A DNA stretch of 15,209 nucleotides from DAITAZ01 sp036824045 (GCA_036824045.1 DAITAZ010000058.1:1-15209); one strand, 5' to 3'; positions 1 to 6,606 are shown, numbered from the stretch's first letter. Made by a program: numbers and translations. Notes: generated by a model from the sequence alone, not told the origin.

Positions 1-113
1 CCCGCGCCCTCATGGTCCGGCTGGGCATGCGTCTGGCCGGTACGTTCCTGCATCCCCTGCTGCCGGTGGGGAGCCCCCTGCGGCGGCATGTGCTTTACCG
101 GCTGACGGCGTGA
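1..113 (+). CDS. C-terminal end of an unidentified protein (5' end outside window)
   Basis: An open frame entering from the left edge (first full codon at 3) ends at TGA 111-113. The 36 visible residues are basic and hydrophobic, containing LAGTFLHPLLPVGSPLRR and ending YRLTA. The style resembles the tails of some FAD-dependent monooxygenases, but the piece is too short to assign, so no function is claimed. Codon usage (G or C at most third positions) fits a real gene. The next start candidate, GTG 119, lies 5 nt after this stop. Confidence 0.45.
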   Translation, partial: RALMVRLGMRLAGTFLHPLLPVGSPLRRHVLYRLTA

Positions 114-118
114 GCCCC

Positions 119-226
119 GTGTCGTCCTCCGCCATCACCCTGCGGCCCGCGGCACCGCACGATCAGCCGCTCAGCCTGTTGTGCCTGGCCATCCTCAAGG
201 TGGCCCTGCGTTCCGGCATCCGCTGA
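119..226 (+). pseudogene. Short ORF, possible remnant of a GNAT acetyltransferase N-terminus
   Basis: GTG 119 to TGA 224-226 encodes 35 residues. The first part, SSSAITLRPAAPHDQP, looks like the opening strand of GNAT acetyltransferases (typically xITLRPATPxDxx). The remainder, LSLLCLAILKVALRSGIR, does not continue that fold, and the ORF stops far short of the roughly 150 residues a GNAT protein needs. The likeliest readings are a relic left by a deletion or a chance ORF; a genuine small protein is less likely. It sits directly after the preceding stop, where a co-transcribed gene would be expected to begin. Confidence 0.2.
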
Positions 227-297
227 ACGGTTGCCAGTCCGCTGCGGCGGGCGCAAGCTCGGGCCGACGAGCGGCGGCCCCCAACCCGGAGAAAACC

Positions 298-681
298 ATG
301 ACCCCCGAAGCAATGCGCGCACTGGTGGATGACTACCTGGCGGCCTACAACCGGATGGATGTGGAAGCCATGCTCCGCACCCTGCACCCGGACATCGCCT
401 TCACCAATATTTCTGCCGGCCAGGCCAACGCCACGGCCTCGGGCCTGGCGGCATTCCGGGCGCTGGCGGAACAGTCGCTCCCGCTGTTTGCCCAGCGGCA
501 CCAGGCGGTGCTGGGCTTCGAGGCCGGCGCGGGGCGGGCCGTTGCGGCCATCGCCTTCCGCGCCGTGCTCGCCCGCGATCTGCCCAACGGCTTGCGGGCG
601 GGGCAGGTGCTGAGCCTGGCCGGCCGTTCGGAGTTCGAGTTCCGCGACGGGGCCATCAGCCGCATCACCGACATCAGTTGA
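298..681 (+). CDS. NTF2-like / SnoaL-type small protein
   Basis: A 127-residue protein starting at ATG 298, preceded by a GGAGA Shine-Dalgarno-like stretch about 6 nt upstream; the longer open frame upstream has no comparable site. The N-terminus (MTPEAMRALVDDYLAAYNRM followed by DVEAMLRTLHPDIAF) is the classic opening of the NTF2/SnoaL alpha+beta fold: a helix, then 'the body of the field' D-x-E-A-M-L-x-x-L-H-P-D. The C-terminal strand (FEFRDGAISRITDIS) is also typical. The size matches the family's usual 120-140 residues. The fold is used by ketosteroid isomerase-like enzymes and by many uncharacterised proteins; no catalytic residues can be assigned. No signal peptide is visible, so it is probably cytoplasmic. 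The gene lies 30 nt before the VOC gene and is probably co-transcribed with it. Confidence 0.8.
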   Translation: MTPEAMRALVDDYLAAYNRMDVEAMLRTLHPDIAFTNISAGQANATASGLAAFRALAEQSLPLFAQRHQAVLGFEAGAGRAVAAIAFRAVLARDLPNGLRAGQVLSLAGRSEFEFRDGAISRITDIS

Positions 682-711
682 ACCCGTGTTCCCCCACCGG
701 AGATGCCACCC

Positions 712-1107
712 ATGAAGTTCGGCTACACCATCATCTATGTGCCATCCGTGCCCGCGGCCCTGGCCTTCTACCAGCAGGCCTTCGGCTTTGAACTGCGCTC
801 CCTCCACCCGTCCGGGGAGTACGGCGAGCTCGAAACCGGCGCCACGGCGCTGGCCTTTGCCGCCCGCACCCTGGGGGACATGCACTTCGGCGCCGCCGGC
901 TATGTGCCGGTCGCGGCCGAGGCCCCGCCCCCGGGGATCGAGCTGGCGTTCGTCACCGAAGACGTGGCCGCCGCCTACACCCGGGCCGTGGCGGCGGGGG
1001 CCCAGGCCCTCCACCCTCCGGCGCAGAAGCCCTGGGGGCAGGTGGTGGCCTACGTCCGCGCGGCCGAAGGCACATTGATCGAGCTGTGCTCACCGGTTGG
1101 CGGCTGA
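712..1107 (+). CDS. VOC superfamily (glyoxalase/bleomycin-resistance-like) protein
   Basis: The protein has 131 residues from ATG 712. An ATG at 703 is in frame, but the purine-rich CGGAG at 698-702 sits 9 nt before 712 and nearly touches 703, so 712 is preferred. The order is typical of a single-chain VOC protein with two beta-alpha-beta-beta-beta modules. Module 1 has YTIIYVPSVPAALAFYQQAFGFE, abbreviated here as YTIIYV...FYQQAFGF, followed by GEYGELETGATALAFA. Module 2 has GIELAFVTEDVAAAYTRAVA, then WGQVVAYVRAAEGTLIELC, where the late Glu (LIELC) is a usual metal-ligand position. The usual first-strand His ligand is not obvious, so the protein may bind metal differently or not at all. Substrate unknown; cytoplasmic. 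It probably forms a two-gene unit with the preceding NTF2-like gene. Confidence 0.82.
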   Translation: MKFGYTIIYVPSVPAALAFYQQAFGFELRSLHPSGEYGELETGATALAFAARTLGDMHFGAAGYVPVAAEAPPPGIELAFVTEDVAAAYTRAVAAGAQALHPPAQKPWGQVVAYVRAAEGTLIELCSPVGG

Positions 1108-1260
1108 GGCCCCACCCGCTTTGCCCGCGCCTTGCCCCGATGCGGCAGCGGATCGGGGGCGCGCTGCGCTGCGCGGCCCCGCCCCCGCGCCCGGCCGCGC
1201 CACCGGGGCCCGCCCGCCCGGGGCGGTTCGCGAGAAGAAGGAAATAAACCACACTGACGC

Positions 1261-1287
1261 TAAAGTTTTTCCCCGCCCTCCCGTAAA
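1261..1287 (+). promoter_or_regulatory. Sigma-28 (FliA)-like promoter for the RTX gene
   Basis: TAAAGTTT at 1261-1268 is an exact match to the FliA -35 consensus and is preceded by C, as often seen. After exactly 11 nt comes CCCGTAAA at 1280-1287, against the -10 consensus GCCGATAA (5 of 8 identical). That gives 13 of 16 positions overall, with the consensus spacing. Transcription would begin near 1294 and leave a leader of about 180 nt before ATG 1474. The match sits in an AT-richer patch and faces the RTX gene. What is seen is the sequence match; FliA control is inferred. Confidence 0.5.
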
Positions 1288-1330
1288 CGGCCCTCAGCTT
1301 CACCGAGCGATGAATTAGGGGCTGTTTTCA

Positions 1331-1351
1331 AGGCAATTTTCCAGATTGCCT
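1331..1351 (+). promoter_or_regulatory. Hairpin in the RTX leader
   Basis: AGGCAAT (1331-1337) and ATTGCCT (1345-1351) form a perfect 7-bp inverted repeat around a 7-nt loop. It lies between the predicted FliA promoter and the RTX start codon. No T-tract follows, so it does not look like a terminator. It could be an operator or an mRNA leader structure; nothing in the sequence decides between these. Confidence 0.35.
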
Positions 1352-1460
1352 GTCGTCCCCCGCAGCGCCCGGTGGAGGCAAGGATTCACGGTCCGCCCGA
1401 GCAAGCCCGCCCGGGCGGACCGGCAACCGGATCTGTCAACCGTCTGCTGCCGGACCTACC

Positions 1461-1466
1461 AGGAGG
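1461..1466 (+). promoter_or_regulatory. Strong ribosome binding site that fixes the RTX start
   Basis: A full AGGAGG lies 7 nt before ATG 1474. The open frame extends upstream to 1372, but the earlier start has no comparable site and the upstream residues (rich in Pro, Gly and Ala) look non-coding. The start at 1474 is therefore chosen, giving a 683-residue product. Confidence 0.85.
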
Positions 1467-1473
1467 ATCGAAG

Positions 1474-3525
1474 ATGAGCTCTGCCGACCAAACCACCCGC
1501 CTCAGCGCCACCCAGCAGTACTACACCGCCCAGGTGGACTGGCCCGTCGAGGAGGATGAAGGCGAGGAAACCAGCGTTGAGAATGAATACCTGGAGGACG
1601 GGGAAGGCGATGACTATCTGGAAGGTGGCGAGGGGGATGACTCCATCCACCTGGGCGCTGGCGACGACCACGTGGAAGGCGGCGCCGGGGTGGACACCAT
1701 CCGCTACACCGGCTGGCAGGAAAACCTGCTGATCGACCTGGCCAACGGCACCGCCAGCGGCGCCGGCGAAGACAGCTTCAGCGATGTCGAAAACGCCGAG
1801 GGCGGCGAAGCAGACGACCAGATCATCGGCTCCTGGGCAGACAACTCGCTGATCGGCGGCGGCGGCAATGACACCGCCGACGGCGGCAGCGGCAATGACG
1901 TGCTGAGCGGCAACGACGGCGATGACGCGCTGCTCGGTGGCGAAGGCGATGACTTCGCCTACGGCGGCGAAGGCGCGGACAACGCCGAAGGCGGCGACGG
2001 CGATGACGCCCTCAGCGGCGAAGGCGGAGACGACGTGCTGTCCGGCGGCGCGGGCAAGGACTGGCTGAGCGGCGGCGACGGCATGGACCGACTGGACGGC
2101 GGCGACGGCGATGACTACCTGGATGGCGGCGCCGGCAACGACGTGATCGACGCCGGTGAAGGCGACAACGTGGTGCTGGACGAACAGGGCCGCAACACCA
2201 TCACCGCCGGCGCCGGCATGGACGCCATCACCACCGGCGCCTGGATCGACAAGATCAGCGCGGGCGACGGCGCCGACATCGTGCGCAGTGGCGGCGGCAG
2301 CGACCTGGTCAACGCCGGCGCCGGCAACGACTGGGTGGAAGGCGGTTCCGGCAACGACAAACTCTACGGGGAAGACGGCGACGACGAGCTGGCCGGCGGC
2401 CTGGGCAAGGACGTGCTCAGCGGCGGCACCGGCGCGGACCTGCTCTACGGCGGCGACGGCAACGACGAAGTGTACGGTGGCGACGGCAATGACACCCTGG
2501 ACGGCGGCAGCGGCGACGACCAGATCAAGGACCTGAGCGGCGACAACTACGTGGATGCCGGCCGCGGAGCCGACCGCATCACCCTGGGCAGCGGCAACGA
2601 CCAGGTGCTGGCCGGCGACGGCAGCGACCGGGTCGCCACCGGCGGCGGCAGCGACGTGGTCTATGCCGGCGGCGGGCACGACACGATCAACGCCGGTGCC
2701 GGCGACGACACGGTGGACGGGGGCAACGGCAACGACGTCATCGCCGGTGGCAGCGGCAATGACGCGCTCCAGGGCGGTGAAGGACGGGACGCCCTGGCCG
2801 GTGGTGCCGGCAACGATGAACTGCTCGGCGGCAATGGCAACGACGGGCTGGACGGCGGCACCGGCAATGACGTGCTCAACGGCGAATCCGGCAACGATGC
2901 GCTGGCCGGTGGCAACGGCAACGACGAACTCTACGGTGGCAGCGGGCGGGATCTGCTCGCCGGCGGCAGCGGGCTCGACTACCTCAACGGCGGTGAGGGC
3001 AACGACCGCATGGAAGGCGGCGCCGGCAACGACATCCTGGACGGCGAAGCCGGCCGCGACCTGCTGGACGGCGGCGCTGGCGATGACCTGCTCCGCGGTG
3101 GCGACGGCGATGACAAGATCCTCGGCGGCCGGGGCGATGACATCATCAGCGGTGGTGCCGGCGCGGACGTGCTCGCCGGCGGCCGCGGCGCCGACGTCTT
3201 CGTCTTCGACGCCCTGGGCGACGGCGAGGAAGCGGACACCATCCGCGACTTCGACGAATCCGAAGACGTCATCAGCCTCGACGCCAGCCAGTACTCCGCC
3301 CTCTATGACGCCACCGGCGAAGGCGGCATCGACGAAGCCGCCTTCGTCGCCAACGACAGCGGCGAAGCCGAGGCCGAAGACCAGCACCTCATCTACAACA
3401 CCGACAGCGGCGAACTCTGGTACGACGCCGACGGCAGCGGCGAAGGCGAAGCCGTCCAGATCGCCATCCTCGGCTCCGGCCTCGACCTCACCGCCGAGAA
3501 CTTCCAGGTGTTCTGCGCCTGCTGA
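1474..3525 (+). CDS. RTX beta-roll protein, putative type I secretion substrate
   Basis: A 683-residue, strongly acidic protein. Residues 1-37 are a unique leader without a Sec signal peptide. Four nonapeptides follow, then a typical RTX linker (IRYTGWQENLLIDLANG ... ENAEGG ... DNSLIGGGGND, about residues 69-133). Residues 134-574 are 49 uninterrupted nonapeptides of the GGxGxDxUx type, which bind Ca2+ and fold as a parallel beta-roll outside the cell. Residues 575-683 (GADVFVFDALGDGEEADTI, DFDESEDVISL, LIYNTDSGELWYDADGSG, VQIAIL) match the C-terminal region common in serralysin-like type I secretion substrates. No enzymatic domain is visible, so a structural, adhesive or surface role is likelier than a protease or toxin role. 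The chain ends FQVFCAC; these two Cys appear to be the only ones in the protein. A secretion operon lies on the other side of the scaffold gap. The gene has its own promoter candidate and terminator and appears monocistronic. Confidence 0.92.
   Translation: MSSADQTTRLSATQQYYTAQVDWPVEEDEGEETSVENEYLEDGEGDDYLEGGEGDDSIHLGAGDDHVEGGAGVDTIRYTGWQENLLIDLANGTASGAGEDSFSDVENAEGGEADDQIIGSWADNSLIGGGGNDTADGGSGNDVLSGNDGDDALLGGEGDDFAYGGEGADNAEGGDGDDALSGEGGDDVLSGGAGKDWLSGGDGMDRLDGGDGDDYLDGGAGNDVIDAGEGDNVVLDEQGRNTITAGAGMDAITTGAWIDKISAGDGADIVRSGGGSDLVNAGAGNDWVEGGSGNDKLYGEDGDDELAGGLGKDVLSGGTGADLLYGGDGNDEVYGGDGNDTLDGGSGDDQIKDLSGDNYVDAGRGADRITLGSGNDQVLAGDGSDRVATGGGSDVVYAGGGHDTINAGAGDDTVDGGNGNDVIAGGSGNDALQGGEGRDALAGGAGNDELLGGNGNDGLDGGTGNDVLNGESGNDALAGGNGNDELYGGSGRDLLAGGSGLDYLNGGEGNDRMEGGAGNDILDGEAGRDLLDGGAGDDLLRGGDGDDKILGGRGDDIISGGAGADVLAGGRGADVFVFDALGDGEEADTIRDFDESEDVISLDASQYSALYDATGEGGIDEAAFVANDSGEAEAEDQHLIYNTDSGELWYDADGSGEGEAVQIAILGSGLDLTAENFQVFCAC
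1873..3195 (+). repeat. 49 tandem 27-bp units encoding RTX nonapeptides
   Basis: Exactly 1323 bp, or 49 x 27 bp, with no indel. Most units read GGxGxDxUx. A degenerate stretch in the middle (VVLDEQGRN, TITAGAGMD, AITTGAWID) and another (QIKDLSGDN) break the consensus and may be weaker Ca2+ sites. Units differ from each other at the DNA level, so the array is not a recent amplification. Confidence 0.9.
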
Positions 3526-3552
3526 GCGCCTCCCCAAGCTCCGAAGGCGTGC

Positions 3553-3586
3553 AAAACGCCCGGCCGAAAGGCCGGGCGTTTTGTTT
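3553..3586 (+). terminator. Rho-independent terminator of the RTX gene
   Basis: AAAACGCCCGGCC (3553-3565), a GAAA tetraloop (3566-3569) and GGCCGGGCGTTTT (3570-3582) form a perfect 13-bp stem that runs into a T-rich tail (TTTTGTTTT). It starts 27 nt after the RTX stop. Because the A-tract is symmetric, it could also stop transcription arriving from the other strand. Confidence 0.93.
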
Positions 3587-3955
3587 TGGCGGGCGCGCCG
3601 GGGCTGTGGGGCGGGGAGGTGGTTTGCTGGATTACGGAGAGAACGGGGGGCTTGTGACGGCGTGGCGGCGGCCCGGCCAACGTTCGACATCTAACGAATC
3701 GTCGCCAGGAAATCTTCCCTCAGCGACGATGCAAGCATCTTTGGATTCAGCCTGCGCCGGTGAGGCGCATGCCATTGCATGCCAGTGGGGGCGGGACCGG
3801 TGGGGCAGGGGCGTCCGGGTTGTGGAGCAGGGGCATCAGTCTTACGGGTGTGGGCTGCGGTGCCGGTCCGTGTTGCCCCCTAATCTCGCCCGCCGGTCAA
3901 CGCCGGGGGATGGCTGAGAGTTGTATGGGTATCTGCCATTCACTCGGGTTCCGCG
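3587..3955 (+). other. Intergenic region upstream of the expansin gene
   Basis: About 370 bp without a credible gene; the short open frames here lack a coding signature. It contains an extended hairpin at 3698-3730 (separate entry) and a GCATGCC direct repeat near 3768-3782. Known riboswitch patterns were considered and not found. The expansin promoter presumably lies here, but no convincing -35/-10 pair could be picked. Confidence 0.5.
3698..3730 (+). promoter_or_regulatory. Extended inverted repeat upstream of the expansin gene
   Basis: ATCGTCGC (3698-3705) pairs perfectly with GCGACGAT (3723-3730). Inside the loop, GGAA (3708-3711) can pair with TTCC (3715-3718), giving one long interrupted stem. 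It is about 225 nt before the expansin start and has no T-tract. It could be an RNA structure or a regulator site; its role is unknown. Confidence 0.35.
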
Positions 3956-4660
3956 ATGCGAACCTCATTCCCTCTATTGCCGCTGAGCGGCTTTGTCCTG
4001 CTGGCCCTGGCGGCCTCGACGGCCGGCGCTTGGGCGGCGGATGCCTTGTCCGGCCAGGTCCAGGACGGGGTTGCCACCCACTATCGAGACGACGGCAACG
4101 GTGCTTGCCTCTTCGGGCCGGCTGCGGGGGAGCGCCTGACGGTGGCCATCAACCGGTCAGGTTTCGCGGGCAGCGCGGCGTGCGGGGCGTGGCTGGAGGT
4201 GGCGGGTCCCCGGGGTACGGTGACGGTCCAGGTCAATAATGTGTGCCCCGAATGCGGCCCCGGCCATCTGGACCTGAGCGAGCAGGCCTTTGCCCGGATC
4301 GCGCCCTTGCAGGCGGGCAAGGTGCCGATCCGCTGGCGCCTGGTGAGCCCGGAGATGAACGGGCCCGTCGCCTACCATTTCAAGCAGGGGAGTAACCCGT
4401 GGTGGACGGCGGTACAGGTGCGCAACCACCGCAATCCCGTTGCCCGGCTCGAGGTGCGCCTGGCCGATGGCCGCTGGCAATCGCTTGCCCGGACGGATTA
4501 CAACTACTTCGTCCAGACCAATCCGGGGCTGGGCCCCGGGCCCTACACCTTTCGCGTGAGCGACCGCTTCGGCCAGGCCCTGGTGGATGAGGGGATTGGC
4601 CACCGGGAAGGCGGTGCGGTGGCCGGTCGTGGCCAGTTCCCGGCGAAACCCGGGGGGTAG
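3956..4660 (+). CDS. Bacterial expansin (DPBB domain plus CBM63-like domain)
   Basis: A 234-residue secreted protein. A Sec signal peptide (hydrophobic core about residues 10-22, likely cut after AWA near residue 27) leads into a double-psi beta-barrel, about residues 36-130. That domain shows GVATHY, GNGACLFG, SAACGAWLEV, VQVNNVCPECGPGHLDLSEQ and AFARI. Asp106 in HLDLS matches the essential Asp of Bacillus subtilis expansin EXLX1, and Thr41 matches its DPBB Thr. Cys51, 76, 97 and 100 could form disulfides. Residues 131-215 match the second expansin domain (CBM63), with the paired surface aromatics Trp149-Trp150 and Tyr182/Tyr184 as the third cellulose-stacking residue. Expansins loosen cellulose and wall polymers without hydrolysis and help bacteria colonise plants. 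The length is about that of EXLX1 (about 230). The ribosome binding site is weak. It is separated from the RTX gene by a terminator, so it is an independent unit. Confidence 0.9.
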   Translation: MRTSFPLLPLSGFVLLALAASTAGAWAADALSGQVQDGVATHYRDDGNGACLFGPAAGERLTVAINRSGFAGSAACGAWLEVAGPRGTVTVQVNNVCPECGPGHLDLSEQAFARIAPLQAGKVPIRWRLVSPEMNGPVAYHFKQGSNPWWTAVQVRNHRNPVARLEVRLADGRWQSLARTDYNYFVQTNPGLGPGPYTFRVSDRFGQALVDEGIGHREGGAVAGRGQFPAKPGG

Positions 4661-4858
4661 GATCGTGGACCGCGCAAGGATCGAGTCGTATGCTTGCGGT
4701 ATCGGTCTTGCGCGATTCGGCGTCAAAGGGGGGTGGGCCTGGGCGCGGCGCGTCTTTCATGAAGATTGATGAATGCACTGAGCGGGATGAGTGGGCAAGT
4801 CTCTGGCATGGGTATGGGCTGGTTCGAGAATAACGAACGACAGGTTCGCGGGGGTAAC
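4661..4858 (+). other. 198-bp spacer between the expansin gene and the exported unknown protein gene
   Basis: No gene is assigned here. CGCGCAAG (4671-4678) and CTTGCGCG (4707-4714) are inverted copies separated by 28 nt. No T-tract follows, so this is not a canonical terminator. An in-frame extension of the next gene reaches back to ATG 4766, but its residues do not resemble a signal peptide and have no good ribosome binding site. Confidence 0.4.
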
Positions 4859-5845
4859 GTGAGAATTGATTTCCTGAAGCTTGCTGTGGCGTTCCTGTGC
4901 CTTTCCGTGAGCCTGCCGTCGCAGGCGGAAATCAAGGAGATACGACTCCCGACGGCGGAAGACGGCGAAGTCTCCTACCAGATCGACTCGGTCACCAAGA
5001 AACCCTTGAGCGCGCAGGATGACCGGGCGGAAATCACTTCCGTGAGCCTTGCCTTCCTGCCCAAAGCACCGGGGGAGCCACTGCGCTGGGCGTTCTTGTA
5101 TGGGGTCAGGTTCAAGGGAGGCGCGGAGCCGAAGTCGGTTTCCGTGCAAACGCTCGGTAAGGCGAAAACCTTGCTCGACGTCAGCGAGCCTTCTGTCACG
5201 CTGAAGGACGGGGTCTGGAATGGAACAGGCAAGGCCCGGGTGATGGATGAACAGATGTTCCGGGAGATGACGCGAAAAGAACCCTGGGTGCTTCAAAAGA
5301 AGTTCGTGATCACCTATGCGGATGGCAGCGTCCGAACGCTTCACCAACTGGCCGTCATCACCAACCCGGCGCGTGTGCAGCTGCTGGAGATGGTGCTGGG
5401 GAAGCAGATCCCTCCGGCGAGCGCGGTGCCGGCCTTCGATGCCCGGAATTGGAGTGTCGGGTTCAGAACCGAGAATGCCACGCAGAAAATCACCGAGTAC
5501 GTGCTGCAAGGGCAGACGGTGGAAGCTTGGCGGGAACTGATTACCCGCCAGGAATTCACCGGAAAAGGCATCCCGTTTGACAAATTGCTTGCCCAGATGC
5601 GAGCCGGCTTTGGCCCGGACTGTGCCTCCATGCGCTGGGACGTACTGAGGCAGAACGAAACGGAGGCGGTGTATCAGTGGTCCCACGAGGGCTGCAGGAA
5701 CTACCCGCCACAGTTCGAAGTGGCCCGGTTGAGCAGAACCGAGCGGGGCATCTGCCGCTGGGCTTATGCTTCAAAGGAAGTCCCGCTTGCCGACAGTTCG
5801 AAAGAGCGCTACCGGTCCATCGTCGAAAAACAGAAATGCGATTGA
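4859..5845 (+). CDS. Exported protein of unknown function
   Basis: A 328-residue protein from GTG 4859. The frame is open back to ATG 4766, but starting at GTG gives a textbook Sec signal peptide: basic start MRIDFLK, hydrophobic LAVAFLCLSVSL, then PSQA before EIKE (cleavage near residue 23). A G-rich Shine-Dalgarno (GGGGG, about 4850-4854) sits at proper distance. The mature N-terminal half is beta-rich, with alternating hydrophobics (ITSVSLAFL, WAFLYGVRF, KFVITYADGSV). The C-terminal part has WRELITRQEF, followed by paired cysteines (GPDCASMRW, SHEGCRNYP, ERGICRWAY), suggesting a disulfide-stabilised extracytoplasmic domain. I do not recognise the family. Base composition is visibly less GC-rich than the flanking genes, which may indicate transfer. 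The stop is only 9 nt before the assembly gap, so any downstream partner is hidden. Confidence 0.75.
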   Translation: MRIDFLKLAVAFLCLSVSLPSQAEIKEIRLPTAEDGEVSYQIDSVTKKPLSAQDDRAEITSVSLAFLPKAPGEPLRWAFLYGVRFKGGAEPKSVSVQTLGKAKTLLDVSEPSVTLKDGVWNGTGKARVMDEQMFREMTRKEPWVLQKKFVITYADGSVRTLHQLAVITNPARVQLLEMVLGKQIPPASAVPAFDARNWSVGFRTENATQKITEYVLQGQTVEAWRELITRQEFTGKGIPFDKLLAQMRAGFGPDCASMRWDVLRQNETEAVYQWSHEGCRNYPPQFEVARLSRTERGICRWAYASKEVPLADSSKERYRSIVEKQKCD

Positions 5846-5854
5846 TCGTGCGTG

Positions 5855-5954
5855 NNNNNNNNNNNNNNNNNNNNNNNNNNNNNNNNNNNNNNNNNNNNNN
5901 NNNNNNNNNNNNNNNNNNNNNNNNNNNNNNNNNNNNNNNNNNNNNNNNNNNNNN
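5855..5954. other. Assembly gap (100 N)
   Basis: Exactly 100 Ns, the usual placeholder for a scaffold gap of unknown length. Linkage between the RTX/expansin side and the secretion-operon side therefore rests on scaffolding, and genes may be missing. Confidence 0.98.
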
Positions 5955-6201
5955 GTGCCCGCGGGGCAACGATGCGTGCCCGTTGTGACGTGTGAAGCGC
6001 GGCGGGTGCGGCGACCCGGCGACGCCGCGCTCGCGCCAGGGTGCCGGGTGGTCTGGAGCCTCTGCCGCGGTGAAGGCCGATTGCGCCGCCCCTGTGGGGG
6101 TGGGGTTGCCGGTCCGCTCCCCGCTTGGCCTGGCCCTGCCCTTGGCGGCATGATGGCGCCGGACTGCGTTTTCCTCCCCATCGTTTCCCGCCGAGGCTTT
6201 C
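5955..6201 (+). other. Non-coding stretch after the gap
   Basis: 247 bp with no coding signature on either strand. It may include the upstream region of the following AhpD-family gene; no promoter could be picked with confidence. Confidence 0.4.
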
Positions 6202-6606
6202 ATGGCAACCGTCAGGCAACCCGCCAACCCCGAAGACAACCCGCGCGTGAAGGCGGTGTTCGACGACATCCGCGCCACGCGCAAGACCGATTTTGTGAAC
6301 AACCTGTGGCGGACGCTGGCGTTTGATCCGCCCTTGCTGGAGCGCACCTGGGCGGAGGTGAAAGGGCTGATGGCCACGCCCAGCCTGCTGGACCCGCTGA
6401 CCAAGGAGTTGATCTACGTCGCGGTCTCCATCGCCAATGGCTGCGGCTATTGCGTGCATTCCCACACGGCGGCGGCGCGGGCCAAGGGCATGACCGACGC
6501 CCAGCACGCGGAACTGCTGGCGATCGTGTCGCTGGCGGCCAAGACCAACCACCTGGCCACCGGGTTGCAGGTGCCGCTGGACCCGGAGTTCGACGCAGGC
6601 GTTTAG
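6202..6606 (+). CDS. AhpD-like / carboxymuconolactone decarboxylase-family protein
   Basis: A 134-residue protein from ATG 6202, with GAGG 5 nt upstream of the start. The diagnostic motif is IANGCGYCVHSHTAAA: Cys81 and Cys84 form the CxxC redox pair with His88 after it, and Glu69 lies one turn before, as in the AhpD proton-relay arrangement. The helical layout (LLERTWAEVKGLM, LTKELIYVAVSI, HAELLAIVSLAAKTNHLA) fits the all-alpha CMD fold. Such proteins act as peroxidase-linked disulfide reductants or remain uncharacterised. True gamma-carboxymuconolactone decarboxylases lack this CxxC, so an antioxidant role is favoured. Cytoplasmic. It faces the secretion operon tail to tail, with no clear terminator between them. 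Confidence 0.88.
   Translation: MATVRQPANPEDNPRVKAVFDDIRATRKTDFVNNLWRTLAFDPPLLERTWAEVKGLMATPSLLDPLTKELIYVAVSIANGCGYCVHSHTAAARAKGMTDAQHAELLAIVSLAAKTNHLATGLQVPLDPEFDAGV

Larger units (their letters stand above)
1108..1473 (+). other. 366-bp intergenic region between the VOC gene and the RTX gene
   Basis: No convincing gene is seen. The left third is very GC-rich and contains two overlapping inverted repeats: CCCCGAT 1135-1141 with ATCGGGG 1152-1158, and CGGGGGCG 1154-1161 with CGCCCCCG 1180-1187. Neither is followed by a T-tract, so a terminator for the VOC transcript is possible but not canonical. The right part (about 1235-1440) is clearly more AT-rich than its surroundings. It carries a FliA-like promoter, a hairpin and the RTX ribosome binding site, which are annotated separately. 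Confidence 0.7.

Noticed and set aside
1135..1187. Terminator after the VOC gene
   Set aside because: Two GC-rich inverted repeats are present, but neither has a T-tract. They could be chance structure in very GC-rich sequence, so they are only described within the intergenic entry.
1456..3690. Long - strand open frame (about 744 residues) opposite the RTX gene
   Set aside because: It is the antisense of a GC-rich 27-bp periodic array. A repeat whose period is a multiple of three stays stop-free in other frames by chance, and the translation is a repetitive Val/Ala string with no known fold.
3901..3960. GGCTGAGAG upstream of the expansin gene, resembling part of a TPP riboswitch
   Set aside because: The other required conserved element (ACCTGAT...) is missing, and expansin is not a thiamine gene. 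Cyclic di-GMP-I elements were also looked for and not found.
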